Assembly: GCF_036347055.1 (NCBI RefSeq)
Contig: NZ_CP108882.1
Location: forward strand, 7,676,001-7,740,000
Source: Streptomyces sp. NBC_00820
GTDB lineage: Bacteria > Actinomycetota > Actinomycetes > Streptomycetales > Streptomycetaceae
Length of the DNA stretch: 64,000 nucleotides
Direction of reading: 5' to 3'
Shown here: positions 33,394 through 42,494 of the stretch, piece by piece
Layout: the number at the start of each line of letters is the position of its first letter
How positions within the stretch are numbered: position 1 is the first letter of the stretch
The notes under the pieces: generated by a model
Seen by the model: only the letters and a program-made list of their open reading frames with translations
What the model was told of the DNA's origin: nothing
Databases searched by the model: none
Program-made: the position numbers and the translations under genes

Positions 33394-34578
33394 TCACCGG
33401 CCACGCCCCTCCGCCCCCGGAATCAGCCGCAACGCGTGCAACGCCGCGCCCAGATCGGCGAGATGGGCGGGCTCGGTGAGTGAGCGGCCGGTCAGTTTCT
33501 CTATCCGCCGGAGCCGGTAGCGCACGGTGTTGGGGTGGATGAACAGCCGGGCCGCCGTTTCGCCGGCGGCACCGCCGGCCGAGAACCAGTGCCCCAGCGT
33601 CTGAAGGAGCCGTGCCCGCTCGGGGACGGGGAGATGAAGGACGGGACCCAGGACGACCTCGACCAGGCGGGCCGCCTCCGCCGGGGCGGCCGCGACCAGC
33701 ATGGAGAGGGGGCTGTCGTCGAAGTGGGCGACGCCGGGGCCGTCACCGGGCAGCCCCGTGAGCGCCAGCCGGGCGAAGCGCAGCGCCTGCGGGGTGTCGC
33801 GCAGCGAGTCGAAGCGAGGGCTGACCCCCACGCGCGCGGGCCGGTGCCGCAGCGCCCGGTGGCTCACCGCCTCGGCGTCGGGATGGGCCAGTGCCAGCAG
33901 CCCGATCTGCTCGTCGGGCAGCAGCCGCCAGGCGGACGGCACACCGGACCGGCGCAGGGCCGCCTCGATGCCGGGCAGCGGCTCGCCGCCCGGATCCGGT
34001 ACGGAGGCGGCGACGACGGCATAGGGTCCCCGCTCCGGAAGGCCGAGTTGGCGCGCCGTCTCCCACAGGGTCGTCCGCTCCGCGAGGGCGCCCGTGAACA
34101 GTGCCTCGACCAACGCCGAACGCCGTGCCTCGCGTTGGAGCGCGAGGTCGGCACTGGTCTCGCGGTAGGCCGCCGCGACAGCCTCCGCGTAGCGGCCGAA
34201 CTGCGTCCAGATCTCCGACGACCCGGCGACCAGGTGGGAGTCCGTCACCTCCGGGTGCCGCTGGGCCTCGTCGACGAGCCGCGCCCAGAGGTACTCGAAG
34301 CCGATCCGGTAGGCGTGCAGGGTGTCCGCGAGGGGCACCCCCTGCTCGGCCCGCAGCCTGCCGGTCCGCTCCGCCGGCCGCACGTCGGGTTCCGCGTCGA
34401 GCGCGAAACGCCCCAGCAACTGGTCGGCGTTGGCCGTGCAGGACTCCCGCAGCGACGCGAAGGGGATCAGCGACTCGTCGGCGTACGACTCGACCTCGTC
34501 GCGGATGCGCAGCGCCATCCGCTCACCCAGTTCCGGCAGCCGCGCCCGCAGTGCCCCGCTCACGTCAGACAGACTCAT
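33394..34578 (-). CDS. PucR-type (CdaR-like) transcriptional regulator
   Basis: 394-aa regulator. The N-terminal 150 residues form an all-helical sensor-like region (LRIRDEVESYADESLIPFASLRESC; HAYRIGFEYLWARLVDEAQRH), the middle is a GGDEF-like CdaR fold, and the C-terminal PucR HTH is textbook: TLGHWFSAGGAAGETAARLFIHPNTVRYRLRRIEKLTG (about 325-365). ATG at 34578. Divergent from the acyl-CoA ligase at 34730; the gap contains an 18-bp near-palindrome (34601-34618) just upstream of its own start, suggesting autoregulation and control of the ligase. Confidence 0.92.
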   Translation of the reverse strand: MSLSDVSGALRARLPELGERMALRIRDEVESYADESLIPFASLRESCTANADQLLGRFALDAEPDVRPAERTGRLRAEQGVPLADTLHAYRIGFEYLWARLVDEAQRHPEVTDSHLVAGSSEIWTQFGRYAEAVAAAYRETSADLALQREARRSALVEALFTGALAERTTLWETARQLGLPERGPYAVVAASVPDPGGEPLPGIEAALRRSGVPSAWRLLPDEQIGLLALAHPDAEAVSHRALRHRPARVGVSPRFDSLRDTPQALRFARLALTGLPGDGPGVAHFDDSPLSMLVAAAPAEAARLVEVVLGPVLHLPVPERARLLQTLGHWFSAGGAAGETAARLFIHPNTVRYRLRRIEKLTGRSLTEPAHLADLGAALHALRLIPGAEGRGR

Positions 34579-34600
34579 CCCCGCAGCGTACGACGTGCTC

Positions 34601-34618
34601 TTTGTTCCTCGGAACAAA
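34601..34618. promoter_or_regulatory. Inverted repeat operator between pucR-like and acyl-CoA ligase genes
   Basis: TTTGTTCC-TC-GGAACAAA, 8-bp perfect arms with a 2-bp centre, 23 bp upstream of the regulator's start. AT-rich against the local background. Confidence 0.6.
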
Positions 34619-34729
34619 CCCCGGCGCCGTGAGCTGTCCGTCAGCCCATGGACGTCGACAGGCGCGCCAGCCACCATGCCGTGAGCGTCGGCGGCGGGAG
34701 CCCGGCGCTCACGCATGTGAGGAGGCACC

Positions 34730-36223
34730 ATGGCCAATCTGGCGGAGTTCCTGGCGGAGACGGCGGTCAAACGGCCCGAGGGCGCGGCGCTGCGGCTGGG
34801 TACGGTGACCATCACCTACGCCGAGCTGGACCGGCTGAGCGCCCAGGCCGCGGCCCTGCTGCGCACCGAGGGCCTGCGCGGCGGCGACAGGGTCGCGCTG
34901 ATGCTGCCGAACGTGCCCGAGTTCGTCGTCCTGTACTACGGCATCCTGCGCGCCGGCGGCATCGTCGTACCGATGAACCCGCTGCTCAAGGAGCGGGAGG
35001 TCGAGTACCACCTGCGGGACTCCGGCGCGGCGCTGCTCTTCGAGTGGCACCAGGCACCGGGGGAGGGCGCGCAGGGCGCGGCGGCGGCCGGGGTGCGGCA
35101 CATCGCGATCGAGCCCACCGCCTTCGCCGCCGAGCTGGGCCGGCTGGAGCCGCACCACCCCGTCGCCCCCGTCTCCGGTGACGACATCGCCGTACTGCTC
35201 TACACCTCGGGCACCACCGGCCGCCCCAAGGGCGCCTCGCTGACCCACGCGGGACTTCGTCACAACACCGAGGTCAACGTCGTCCACGTGCAGCGGGTGA
35301 CGTCCGAGGACGTCATCGTGGGCTGTCTGCCGCTGTTCCACATCTTCGGGCAGGTCTGCACGATGAGCGTCGCGGTGTACAGCGGCGCCACGCTCGTCCT
35401 CGTGCCCCGGTTCGACCCGCAGGCCGTCCTCGACGCCATCGCCCGTGACCGCGCGACGGTCTTCGAGGGCGTCCCCACCATGTACGCGGCCCTGCTCCAG
35501 CACCCGGGCGCCGACGACGCCGACGTGTCCACGCTGCGCATGTGCGTCTCGGGCGGCGCGTCCCTGCCGGTGGAGGTCCTGCACGGCTTCGAGCGGCGCT
35601 TCGGCTGCATGGTGCTGGAGGGCTTCGGCATGTCCGAGACCAGCCCGGTCGTCTCCTTCAACCACCCCGACCGGCCGCGCAAGCCCGGCTCCATCGGGAC
35701 GCCCATCCGGGACGTCGAGGTACGGCTCCTCGACGACGCCGGCCAGGACGTGGCCCCCGGCGAGGTCGGCGAGCTCGCCGTGCGCGGTCCGAACGTGATG
35801 AAGGGGTACTGGAACCGCCCCGAGGAGACCGCCGCCGCCGTCCCCGACGGCTGGCTGCGCTCCGGCGACCTGGCCCGCCGGGACGAGGACGGCTACCTGT
35901 ACATCGTCGACCGCAAGAAGGACCTCATCATCCGCGGCGGCTACAACGTCTACCCGCGCGAGATCGAGGAGGTCCTGCACGAGCACCCCGCCGTCGCCCT
36001 CGCGGCGGTCGTCGGCGTGCCCGACGAACGGCTCGGCGAGGAGGTGGCGGCCGCGGTCGTCCTGCGCCCGGGAGCCGAGGCCGGCCCCGAAGAGCTCCGG
36101 GAGTACGTACGGGAGCGGGTGGCGGCGTACAAGTACCCGCGTCTGGTCTGGCTGGTGGACGCGCTGCCCATAGGCCCGAGCGGGAAGATCCTGAAGCGGG
36201 AGATCTCGGCCCCGGCGAGCTGA
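34730..36223 (+). CDS. Long-chain fatty-acid-CoA ligase
   Basis: 497-aa member of the adenylate-forming (ANL) superfamily. P-loop motif YTSGTTGRPKGA (about 158-169), GFGMSETSP (A5 region, about 300), YNRPEET-like YWNRPEE, SGDLARRDEDGYLYIVDRKKDLIIRGGYNVYPREIE (A7-A8) and the catalytic Lys in GPSGKILKRE at the C-terminus. It activates a carboxylate to acyl-AMP and then acyl-CoA; the family includes FadD-type enzymes. Start ATG 34730 with GAGG 9-12 bp upstream. Divergent from the PucR-type regulator, which probably responds to its substrate. Confidence 0.95.
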   Translation: MANLAEFLAETAVKRPEGAALRLGTVTITYAELDRLSAQAAALLRTEGLRGGDRVALMLPNVPEFVVLYYGILRAGGIVVPMNPLLKEREVEYHLRDSGAALLFEWHQAPGEGAQGAAAAGVRHIAIEPTAFAAELGRLEPHHPVAPVSGDDIAVLLYTSGTTGRPKGASLTHAGLRHNTEVNVVHVQRVTSEDVIVGCLPLFHIFGQVCTMSVAVYSGATLVLVPRFDPQAVLDAIARDRATVFEGVPTMYAALLQHPGADDADVSTLRMCVSGGASLPVEVLHGFERRFGCMVLEGFGMSETSPVVSFNHPDRPRKPGSIGTPIRDVEVRLLDDAGQDVAPGEVGELAVRGPNVMKGYWNRPEETAAAVPDGWLRSGDLARRDEDGYLYIVDRKKDLIIRGGYNVYPREIEEVLHEHPAVALAAVVGVPDERLGEEVAAAVVLRPGAEAGPEELREYVRERVAAYKYPRLVWLVDALPIGPSGKILKREISAPAS

Positions 36224-36328
36224 GGGCGAGCCGAGGGCGGGCTGATCGCGAAGCGTGGGTGAGCTTATCGCGACGCGTGGGCGAGCTGAACGCGAGGCGT
36301 GGGTGAGCCGAGGGCGAGCCGGGACAGT
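36219..36328. repeat. 22-bp tandem repeat, five units
   Basis: Units start at 36219, 36241, 36263, 36285 and 36307. The middle three share the core GCGnnGCGTGGGTGAGC; the outer two are degenerate (GAGCTGAGGGCGAGCC). It fills the convergent gap after the acyl-CoA ligase and begins at its last codons. Confidence 0.8.
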
Positions 36329-36348
36329 CGTCCCGGGCGCCGTCGCGC

Positions 36349-37188
36349 TCACCCCACCTTCGCCAACTCGTCCGCCAGAGGCCCCAGTACCTGCGGGGTG
36401 TACGGCAACGGGAGCTGTACGACGGCGAGTTCCGCACCCTCGGCGGCGAACTCGGCCGCCTCCGCCGCCGTCCGCGCCGGGTCACCGGTGAACCGGACCT
36501 GCGCGGAGAGCCGGATCTCCGCAGGGTCACGCCCGACGCGCGCGCAGTGCGCGTGCAGCACCTCGCGTGCCCTGCGGAACTGCTGGGGCGTCCCGGTGTC
36601 GAAGTTCCAGTGCTGGGCGAACCTGGCGACGGTCCGCAGTGTGCGCTTCTCCCCGCTGCCCCCGATGCAGAGCGACGGGCGGGGCCGCTGCACCGGCTTC
36701 GGTTCGCAGCGCGCGCCGGTCAGTTCGTAGTACGTGCCCTTGAACGTGGTCACGGGGTCGGGGCCGAGCAGCGAGGTCAGCACCTCGCACGCCTCCTCGA
36801 AGCGGTCGCTGCGCTCGCGTGGCGTGCCCAGCGCGATGCCGTACGCGCGGGACTCCTCCTGGTTCCAGCCGGCCCCGATACCGAGCTCCAGGCGGCCGCC
36901 CGAGATGACGTCCAGCGTGGCCGCCATGTTGGCGAGGACCGCCGGATGCCGGTGGTGGATGCCCGTGACCAGCGTGCCCAGACGCAGCCGCCGAGTCGCC
37001 TGCGCGAGTGCCGCGAGCGTGACCCAGCCCTCCAGCCGAGGGGTCGCCGGATCCGTTCCGTGCATGGCCTGGAAGTGGTCGGAGGTCCATCCGGACTCGA
37101 AGACGTCCATGTCGTCCGCCGCGCGCCACACATCCAGCATCGCGTCCCAAGTCGTGCCCTGCGGTGAGGTCTTGAACGCGAAGCGCAT
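36349..37188 (-). CDS. LLM class (F420-type) oxidoreductase
   Basis: 279-aa luciferase-like oxidoreductase, likely F420- or FMN-dependent. MRFAFKTSPQGTTWDAMLDVW opens the barrel; LRLGTLVTGIHHRHPAVLANMAATLDVISGGRLELGIGAGWN is the cofactor region with the GGRLELGIGAGW hallmark; SLCIGGSGEKRTLRTVARFAQHWN is the late motif. ATG at 37188 is chosen because it starts strand 1; the in-frame extension upstream has no similarity. Divergent from the GH54 gene. Related to the protein at 28634, with a shared TSDHF/LWDHL-type active-site segment. Substrate unknown. Confidence 0.92.
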   Translation of the reverse strand: MRFAFKTSPQGTTWDAMLDVWRAADDMDVFESGWTSDHFQAMHGTDPATPRLEGWVTLAALAQATRRLRLGTLVTGIHHRHPAVLANMAATLDVISGGRLELGIGAGWNQEESRAYGIALGTPRERSDRFEEACEVLTSLLGPDPVTTFKGTYYELTGARCEPKPVQRPRPSLCIGGSGEKRTLRTVARFAQHWNFDTGTPQQFRRAREVLHAHCARVGRDPAEIRLSAQVRFTGDPARTAAEAAEFAAEGAELAVVQLPLPYTPQVLGPLADELAKVG

Positions 37189-37390
37189 CGGGCCACGGTA
37201 CGGCAGCGGTGGTGAACCGCGCGGATAAAACAACAATTATCGACACGTCCAAAACTTTGAACAAGCCCGAAGCGACAGATCTTGACAGGACCAACCAGGA
37301 TCCGTACGTTCCGCAACGGTCCCGCCGAGATCCGAACTCGGCTGTCACGTAAGCCCGTTGAAGCACGTCCCGTCCTTCGAGGAGCAGACG

Positions 37391-39283
37391 ATGCGCGGAA
37401 AGAGATCTGCCGTACCCCCACCCACCGCGGGCGGCGCGCCCCGCGAACGGCGGCACCCCCACAGACTCCTGGCGTCCCTCCTGGGCGTTCTGACGCTCCT
37501 CCTGGGAGCCCTGGTCGGCCTGGCCGCCCCGTCCGAGGCCGCAGGCTCGCTGCCCTGCGACATCTACGGCGGCGCGGGCACCCCGTGCGTCGCCGCGCAC
37601 AGCACCGTGCGCGCCCTGTTCTCCGCCTACAACGGCCCCCTCTACCAGGTCACCCGCACCTCCGACGGCGCGAAGGCCGACATCGGGCTGCTCGCCGCGG
37701 GCGGATACGCCGACGCCCAGCGCCAGGACACCTTCTGCGGCGGCACGACCTGCCGGATCACCAAGGTCTACGACCAGACGACCCGGCACAACGACCTCAC
37801 CCCCGGACCGGCCGGAACCGCGGGCATGGGCGCCGACCGCGGGGCCGACGCCGGCGAGATCGCGGTCACCGCGGGCGGCCACAAGGTCTACGGCATCTGG
37901 ATCTCGCCCGGCGTCGGCTACCGCTACACGGGCGTGGCCTCGGGCGTCGCGGTGAACGGCCAGGCCGAGGGCGCCTACATGGTGGCCAGCGGCACCCACG
38001 TCGGCTCCGCCTGCTGCTTCGACTACGGCAACGCGGAAAGCACCCCCGCCGACACCGGCAACGGCCACATGGACGCCGTCAGCATCGCGACCACCTGCTA
38101 CTTCGCGCCGTGCACCGGTTCGGGGCCCTGGATCGAGGCCGACCTGGAGAACGGCATGTTCCAGGGCGACAACGGCTCCAACACCGCCAACCGCGGCAAC
38201 AACAGCACCTACGTCACGGCCATGCTGAAGAACAACGGCCAGACCAGGTACGCCCTCAAGGGCGGCAACTCCCAGACGGGAGCGCTCACCACCTGGTGGG
38301 ACGGCGGCCTGCCCACGCGCGGCGGCTACCAGCCCATGCACCAGGAGGGCGGCATCATCCTCGGCACGGGCGGCGACAACAGCAACTGGAACATGGGCAC
38401 GTTCTTCGAGGGCGTGATGGTCTCCGGCTATCCCACCGACGCTGCCGAGAACGCGGTGCAGGCGAACATCGTCTCCGTCGGCTACTCCGGCCAGACCAAC
38501 GTCCCAGGCGGCCCCCAGGGAACGGTCACCGGACCGGGCGGCAAGTGCGTCGACGTCGCGGCCGACGACACCGGCGTCAACAGCGCGGCCGTACAGCTGT
38601 GGGACTGCCAGACCTACGCCGAGGACCAGCACTGGACCCACAACCCCGACGGTTCCCTCGGCACCCTCTCCCGCTGCCTCGACATCAACGGCAACGGCAC
38701 GGCGAACGGCACGCAGGTCGAGTTGTGGGACTGCAACGGTGTGGGCGGGCAGAAGTGGGTTCAGCAGGCGGACGGTTCGCTGCTGAACCCGCAGTCGGGC
38801 CGCTGCCTGGACTCCCCGAGCGGCGCCACGGCCAACGGCACCCGGCTGCAGATCTACGACTGCAACGGCTCCGCGGCCCAGAAGTTCTCGGTCAACGCCG
38901 GCGCACCCGTTGCCTCACCCGGCGGCAAGTGCGTCGACGTGGCCGCCGACGACAGCGGCGTCAACGGCACCGCCGTACAGCTCTGGGACTGCCAGACCTG
39001 GGCGGTCGACCAGCACTGGTTCCAGCGGACCGACAACGCCCTGAGCACGCTCGGCCGTTGCCTGGACATCAACGGCAACGGCACGGCGAACGGCACGCAG
39101 GTCGAGTTGTGGGACTGCAACGGTGTGGGCGGGCAGAAGTGGGTTCAGCAGGCGGACGGTTCGCTGCTGAACCCGCAGTCGGGCCGCTGCCTCGACGCAC
39201 CCAGCGGGGCCACCGCCAACGGCACCCGGCTGCAGATCTACGACTGCAACGGCTCCGCGTCCCAGAAGTTCAAGCTGGGCTGA
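37391..39283 (+). CDS. Secreted GH54 alpha-L-arabinofuranosidase with two ricin-B lectin modules
   Basis: 630-aa secreted enzyme. A long signal peptide (about 1-51) with hydrophobic core LLASLLGVLTLLLGALVGLA ends near SEAAG. The mature start LPCDIYGGAGTPCVAAHSTVRAL is typical of arabinofuranosidase B (GH54). Catalytic-domain marks include CCFDYGNAES, TGNGHMDAVS and WIEADLENGMF, whose Glu corresponds to the nucleophile of the fungal enzyme, and DNSNWNMGTFFEGVM. After about residue 378 come two ricin-type beta-trefoils, each with three QxW-like repeats (QLWDCQTY, ELWDCNG, QIYDCNG), which would bind plant polysaccharide. The two lectin modules share a 128-bp identical DNA segment. ATG at 37391 with GAGGAG 6 bp upstream. 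It would release arabinose from arabinoxylan or arabinan. Confidence 0.93.
   Translation: MRGKRSAVPPPTAGGAPRERRHPHRLLASLLGVLTLLLGALVGLAAPSEAAGSLPCDIYGGAGTPCVAAHSTVRALFSAYNGPLYQVTRTSDGAKADIGLLAAGGYADAQRQDTFCGGTTCRITKVYDQTTRHNDLTPGPAGTAGMGADRGADAGEIAVTAGGHKVYGIWISPGVGYRYTGVASGVAVNGQAEGAYMVASGTHVGSACCFDYGNAESTPADTGNGHMDAVSIATTCYFAPCTGSGPWIEADLENGMFQGDNGSNTANRGNNSTYVTAMLKNNGQTRYALKGGNSQTGALTTWWDGGLPTRGGYQPMHQEGGIILGTGGDNSNWNMGTFFEGVMVSGYPTDAAENAVQANIVSVGYSGQTNVPGGPQGTVTGPGGKCVDVAADDTGVNSAAVQLWDCQTYAEDQHWTHNPDGSLGTLSRCLDINGNGTANGTQVELWDCNGVGGQKWVQQADGSLLNPQSGRCLDSPSGATANGTRLQIYDCNGSAAQKFSVNAGAPVASPGGKCVDVAADDSGVNGTAVQLWDCQTWAVDQHWFQRTDNALSTLGRCLDINGNGTANGTQVELWDCNGVGGQKWVQQADGSLLNPQSGRCLDAPSGATANGTRLQIYDCNGSASQKFKLG
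38681..39192. repeat. 128-bp perfect direct repeat inside the lectin modules
   Basis: 38681-38808 and 39065-39192 are identical over 128 bp, exactly 384 bp apart (128 codons), so each copy occupies the same place in one of the two beta-trefoils. Flanking module DNA is clearly diverged, pointing to recent gene conversion or unequal exchange. Confidence 0.95.
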
Positions 39284-39303
39284 CGGCCGTACGGGCTGCC
39301 GGA

Positions 39304-39351
39304 CCCGCGAGGCGACGCGACATCATCTCCGCATCACCTCCGCCTCGCGGG
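39304..39351. terminator. Convergent terminator between GH54 and the 137-aa gene
   Basis: Perfect 11-bp inverted repeat CCCGCGAGGCG / CGCCTCGCGGG with a 26-nt loop. The right arm lies within the last codons of the reverse-strand gene, the left arm 20 bp after the GH54 stop. Confidence 0.55.
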
Positions 39352-39747
39352 CTCGTCGCCCGTGCCGTTCCGGCCGAACCGCCCGGTGAGACGCTTCAGC
39401 CACCCGGTGCGCGGCTGGTTCTCCCGCTCGATGAAGAGGCGGGCCGTCTCCAGGGGGTCGTGAGTGGTCGCGTCCGGACCGTACCGCTCCCAGTAGCGGG
39501 CCACCCGCCGCCGCAGACCGGCGAGGTCGGTCGCGTCCGTCCTCTCCAGAAGGACGAGTCCCCTCCAGGCGTCCGGGGCGGTCAGCGCCAGCACCCGGCC
39601 GTCGGGGGAGTAGGCCGCCGGGTACTCCCCCTCCGCCACGTCGATCGCCTCCAGGTAGTTGACGGCATCCGCGAAGGAGGTGAAGACCGAGAGGTCGTCC
39701 TCCCGGCCGAAGACGAGCACGGTGTCGGGAGGCAGCTCCATGTTCAT
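39334..39747 (-). CDS. Hypothetical protein, 137 aa
   Basis: No family recognised. The protein begins MNMELPPDTVLVFGREDDLSVFTSFADAVNYLEAIDVAEGEY and continues with an AWRGLVLLERTDATDLAGLRRRVARYWERYG region; the C-terminal third is basic (RTGWLKRLTGRFGRNG). No signal peptide or membrane helix. It looks like a small immunity-type or DUF protein, but no assignment is justified. Start: ATG at 39747 (a GTG at 39756 and an ATG at 39741 are in frame; no good ribosome-binding site). Convergent with GH54, divergent from the 377-aa gene. Confidence 0.75.
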   Translation of the reverse strand: MNMELPPDTVLVFGREDDLSVFTSFADAVNYLEAIDVAEGEYPAAYSPDGRVLALTAPDAWRGLVLLERTDATDLAGLRRRVARYWERYGPDATTHDPLETARLFIERENQPRTGWLKRLTGRFGRNGTGDEPARRR

Positions 39748-39914
39748 GCCGGTCACTGTGGCAGGGGTGTTTGTCGTGGCGCCAGCGAAATGATCGACGG
39801 AACGGGCGCGGCCCGGCGATGTCAGTGCCCCCGCATAGGCTGGAGGCGTCGTACCGGGCTTCTGCCGTTCGTCGTCCGTCGTCCCTCGTCCGTCGTCTGT
39901 GGCTGGAAGAAACC

Positions 39915-41048
39915 GTGACCCTCACCGCCCGTCTCGTCACCACCGTCACCGCGCCGCTGGGCCCGGCGTCGGCAGATGCTCCGCAGGTGTTCCGCCGGTC
40001 CGGCGGCGGGATCCTCGTACAGCGGGGGGACACCGAGGTGGTGGCGCTCGACATGGACGCGCCGTACGACGGCCGAGCCTCCGAGGTCCGGTTCCCGGCG
40101 CCCTGGCCACGCCGGTTCGGAACGGTGACGGTCTCGCCGGAGCGCGATGCGGCGGTGTTCGCCGGCGTGCACGCGGTGCGTTCGGTGGAGGTGAGCGGTG
40201 CGACGCGGTGGGAGGTGCGACATGGCTGCTGGGACGGCGGTTGTTTCCTCGCACACCGGTCGTTCGACGAATACGCGCACGACGAGGACCACTCCCGCGC
40301 CGACAGCGGTTCGGTCGCTGTCAGCGCGGACGGCAGGCAAGTCTGGGCCCACGTCCGCGAACCGTTGGACGGTGACCCGGACACGTCCTCGGACAGCGGT
40401 ACGGACCCGGAGGACGACCAGGAGCTGTGGATGGTCCTGGACGCCGCGGACGGCAGGGTCCTCGGCCGGGTGAACACCCTGACCGTGGCCTCCGACTCCG
40501 TGCACACCCCACACCCCGACCCCGCGCGGATGGGGCTGAGTGTCGGCGAGGGCGAGGAAGGGTCGCCCGTGCTGTGGGGACACTGGGACGGACAGCGACT
40601 GAGCGTCGAGCAGTTGGGGATCGAGCGGATCCTCCTGGCGGTGAGCCCGTCTGGCCGGTACCTCCTGACCGTACCGGTCGGGCAGCACTCCCTCTTCCTC
40701 CACCGGACGGAGGACGGCTCGAAGGCCCTGCGGGAACTGGATGCCACGGACACCGTGCCGGCTCACCCGGACGGCACCGGTGGGGGCGGCGTGTACTGGG
40801 ACCAGGAGGCGGCCTTCGTGGACGAGGGCACCCTTGTCGCCGGAACCTCCGAGTACGACGGCCGGTACGGTGCGGCTCGCCACTGGCTCGTCGACGTGCC
40901 GGGGTTGACCCTGCGCGGCGAGATCTCCTATCCCGTCCCGGTCTCGGGCCCCGCGCGCCCTGCGGGGGACGGCACCTGGTACACGGTCTCCGCGGACGGG
41001 ACGTCGGTGCACCTCTGGGAGTTGGACGAGGGCCGGGCGAAGGCGTAG
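39915..41048 (+). CDS. Hypothetical protein, probable beta-propeller-like, 377 aa
   Basis: No family recognised. The sequence is beta-rich with recurring blocks such as RRSGGGILVQRGDTEVVALDM, SVAVSADGRQVWAHVR, ILLAVSPSGRYLLTVPVG and WYTVSADGTSVHLWELD; SADGRxVW and SPSGRYLL resemble WD40/beta-propeller repeat ends. Two cysteines in HGCWDGGCFLAHRSFDEY. No signal peptide, so cytoplasmic. Start GTG at 39915 with GGAAG 6-10 bp upstream; the ATG at 39819 is an in-frame alternative with poor composition. It is separated from the next gene by 210 bp that contain only short GTCCGGCGTG-type degenerate repeats. Confidence 0.75.
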   Translation: MTLTARLVTTVTAPLGPASADAPQVFRRSGGGILVQRGDTEVVALDMDAPYDGRASEVRFPAPWPRRFGTVTVSPERDAAVFAGVHAVRSVEVSGATRWEVRHGCWDGGCFLAHRSFDEYAHDEDHSRADSGSVAVSADGRQVWAHVREPLDGDPDTSSDSGTDPEDDQELWMVLDAADGRVLGRVNTLTVASDSVHTPHPDPARMGLSVGEGEEGSPVLWGHWDGQRLSVEQLGIERILLAVSPSGRYLLTVPVGQHSLFLHRTEDGSKALRELDATDTVPAHPDGTGGGGVYWDQEAAFVDEGTLVAGTSEYDGRYGAARHWLVDVPGLTLRGEISYPVPVSGPARPAGDGTWYTVSADGTSVHLWELDEGRAKA

Positions 41049-41258
41049 CCAGCGTAGCCGGCGTGGCTTGCGTGTCCGTAGTGTCCGGCGTGCCCGGAGC
41101 GTCTGGCGTGAGCGCCGAGGCCGCAACCGTGCCTCCCGCCTGGGCGGGTACTTGTCGTTCGCGCGGCCCGGAGCGGCCCAGGTAGCCGAAGCCGACCGCG
41201 TGCGCGGGCCGTTCGGTACGCGCCGTTCCCTGGTGAGGCGGCCGTAGACTCGCACGCC

Positions 41259-42299
41259 ATGGAAGAGATCTTCAGACTCGGCGAGATCCGCTGTCCGTCG
41301 GGCACGCTCGTCGTCATGGACGGCGGTCACCTGGGACTGTGGAGCGGAGAGCGGTCGCCGGCGGAGATCGATCCCGCTCTGCTCGGCATCCACGACACGG
41401 CGACGGCCGACGACGTCCGCGGCTCGGTCGACTTCGCCGTGGCCGGGCCGGACGCCTCGGCGGCGGTGCGCGGTTTCGACCGGCAGCCGGGTGCGATGCT
41501 CCATGACATACCGGGCTCTCGGGTGGAAGAGTTCCGGACGCTGTTCGACGAGCACTGCCGGGCCGCAGGTCTGAATGCCCGCCTGGAGGCGCTGCCGGAC
41601 CGCGAACCTCATGCCCGGCGCGTGAGCAGGACCGCCTCAGAGGGCGGCGGCGGCTTTCTGATGTTCGGGGTGCCCGTGGTCGCGGTGGGCGGAGTGCCCC
41701 GCGACCGCCACCTGCCGGTGCTGGCCACTCGGCCCGGCACGGGCACCGGCGCCGGCACGCGCTGGTCCGGGATATCGGTTCGGCTGGGCGACGGCCGCGC
41801 GGAGACGTCCGTGCCACTGGGGGACGTCGGGGTCGACTGGGCCCGGGTGCTCTTCGGTGATGCCGACGCCCTCAACGTATGGCAGCACCACGACCCCGTG
41901 GACGGCTTGGCCGACGTCGCGTTCTGGGGTGCTGCCGCGGAGGAGGCCGCCGCGACGTTCGCGGCGCCGGAACTGGGCGAGCCCGGCGAGGACGGTGTCC
42001 GCGGGTGGACGGGGATGCCCGTGGCGGAGGCGGTGGGAAAGGCTCGCGCGCTGACGAACTGGAAGGAGGAGACCGGCCGCCGCATGATGGTGGACTTCCG
42101 GCCCCATTCCCACCACTGGCAGGTCATGCGGCAGGTGCGTGCCTCCGACCACGAGGCCGGCACCGTGGACATCGGTGACGCCCGGCTGCTCTGCGCGATG
42201 ACGACATGGGGCGACGGCTGCTTCCCTGTGACCGCCGACCTGGACGCGTCGGGTGCCGTGGTCGCGGTCCGGGTGGACTTCTCCGACCGATTCAAGTGA
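41259..42299 (+). CDS. Hypothetical protein, 346 aa
   Basis: No family recognised with confidence. It begins MEEIFRLGEIRCPSGTLVVMDGGHLGLW and ends CAMTTWGDGCFPVTADLDASGAVVAVRVDF; the GDGxFPVxxDxDxxG ending is reminiscent of DUF4241-type and Imm-like proteins, which are often immunity or effector-associated. There is no signal peptide or membrane helix. Pro and Gly are frequent and the fold is probably beta-rich. ATG at 41259, weak ribosome-binding site. Directly upstream of tap-tpg but separated by 195 bp and probably not in that operon. Function unknown. Confidence 0.75.
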   Translation: MEEIFRLGEIRCPSGTLVVMDGGHLGLWSGERSPAEIDPALLGIHDTATADDVRGSVDFAVAGPDASAAVRGFDRQPGAMLHDIPGSRVEEFRTLFDEHCRAAGLNARLEALPDREPHARRVSRTASEGGGGFLMFGVPVVAVGGVPRDRHLPVLATRPGTGTGAGTRWSGISVRLGDGRAETSVPLGDVGVDWARVLFGDADALNVWQHHDPVDGLADVAFWGAAAEEAAATFAAPELGEPGEDGVRGWTGMPVAEAVGKARALTNWKEETGRRMMVDFRPHSHHWQVMRQVRASDHEAGTVDIGDARLLCAMTTWGDGCFPVTADLDASGAVVAVRVDFSDRFK

Positions 42300-42494
42300 C
42301 CGAGACCGGCACGCCGCAGTCCTGTGCCGTCGGTTCCGCATGGTGTCCGTCGAGCAGGGAGGAAGATCGCTTCCACCCTTCCGATTCATCTGTTCGGGGT
42401 AAAGGAACGGGTTAAATGAGGGGCTAAGTTTCGCTAGTGTCTGGTGTGGAAGCGCGACGTGGAAGCGCGTCGGGAGCCCGGAGGCGGAGGTCGC

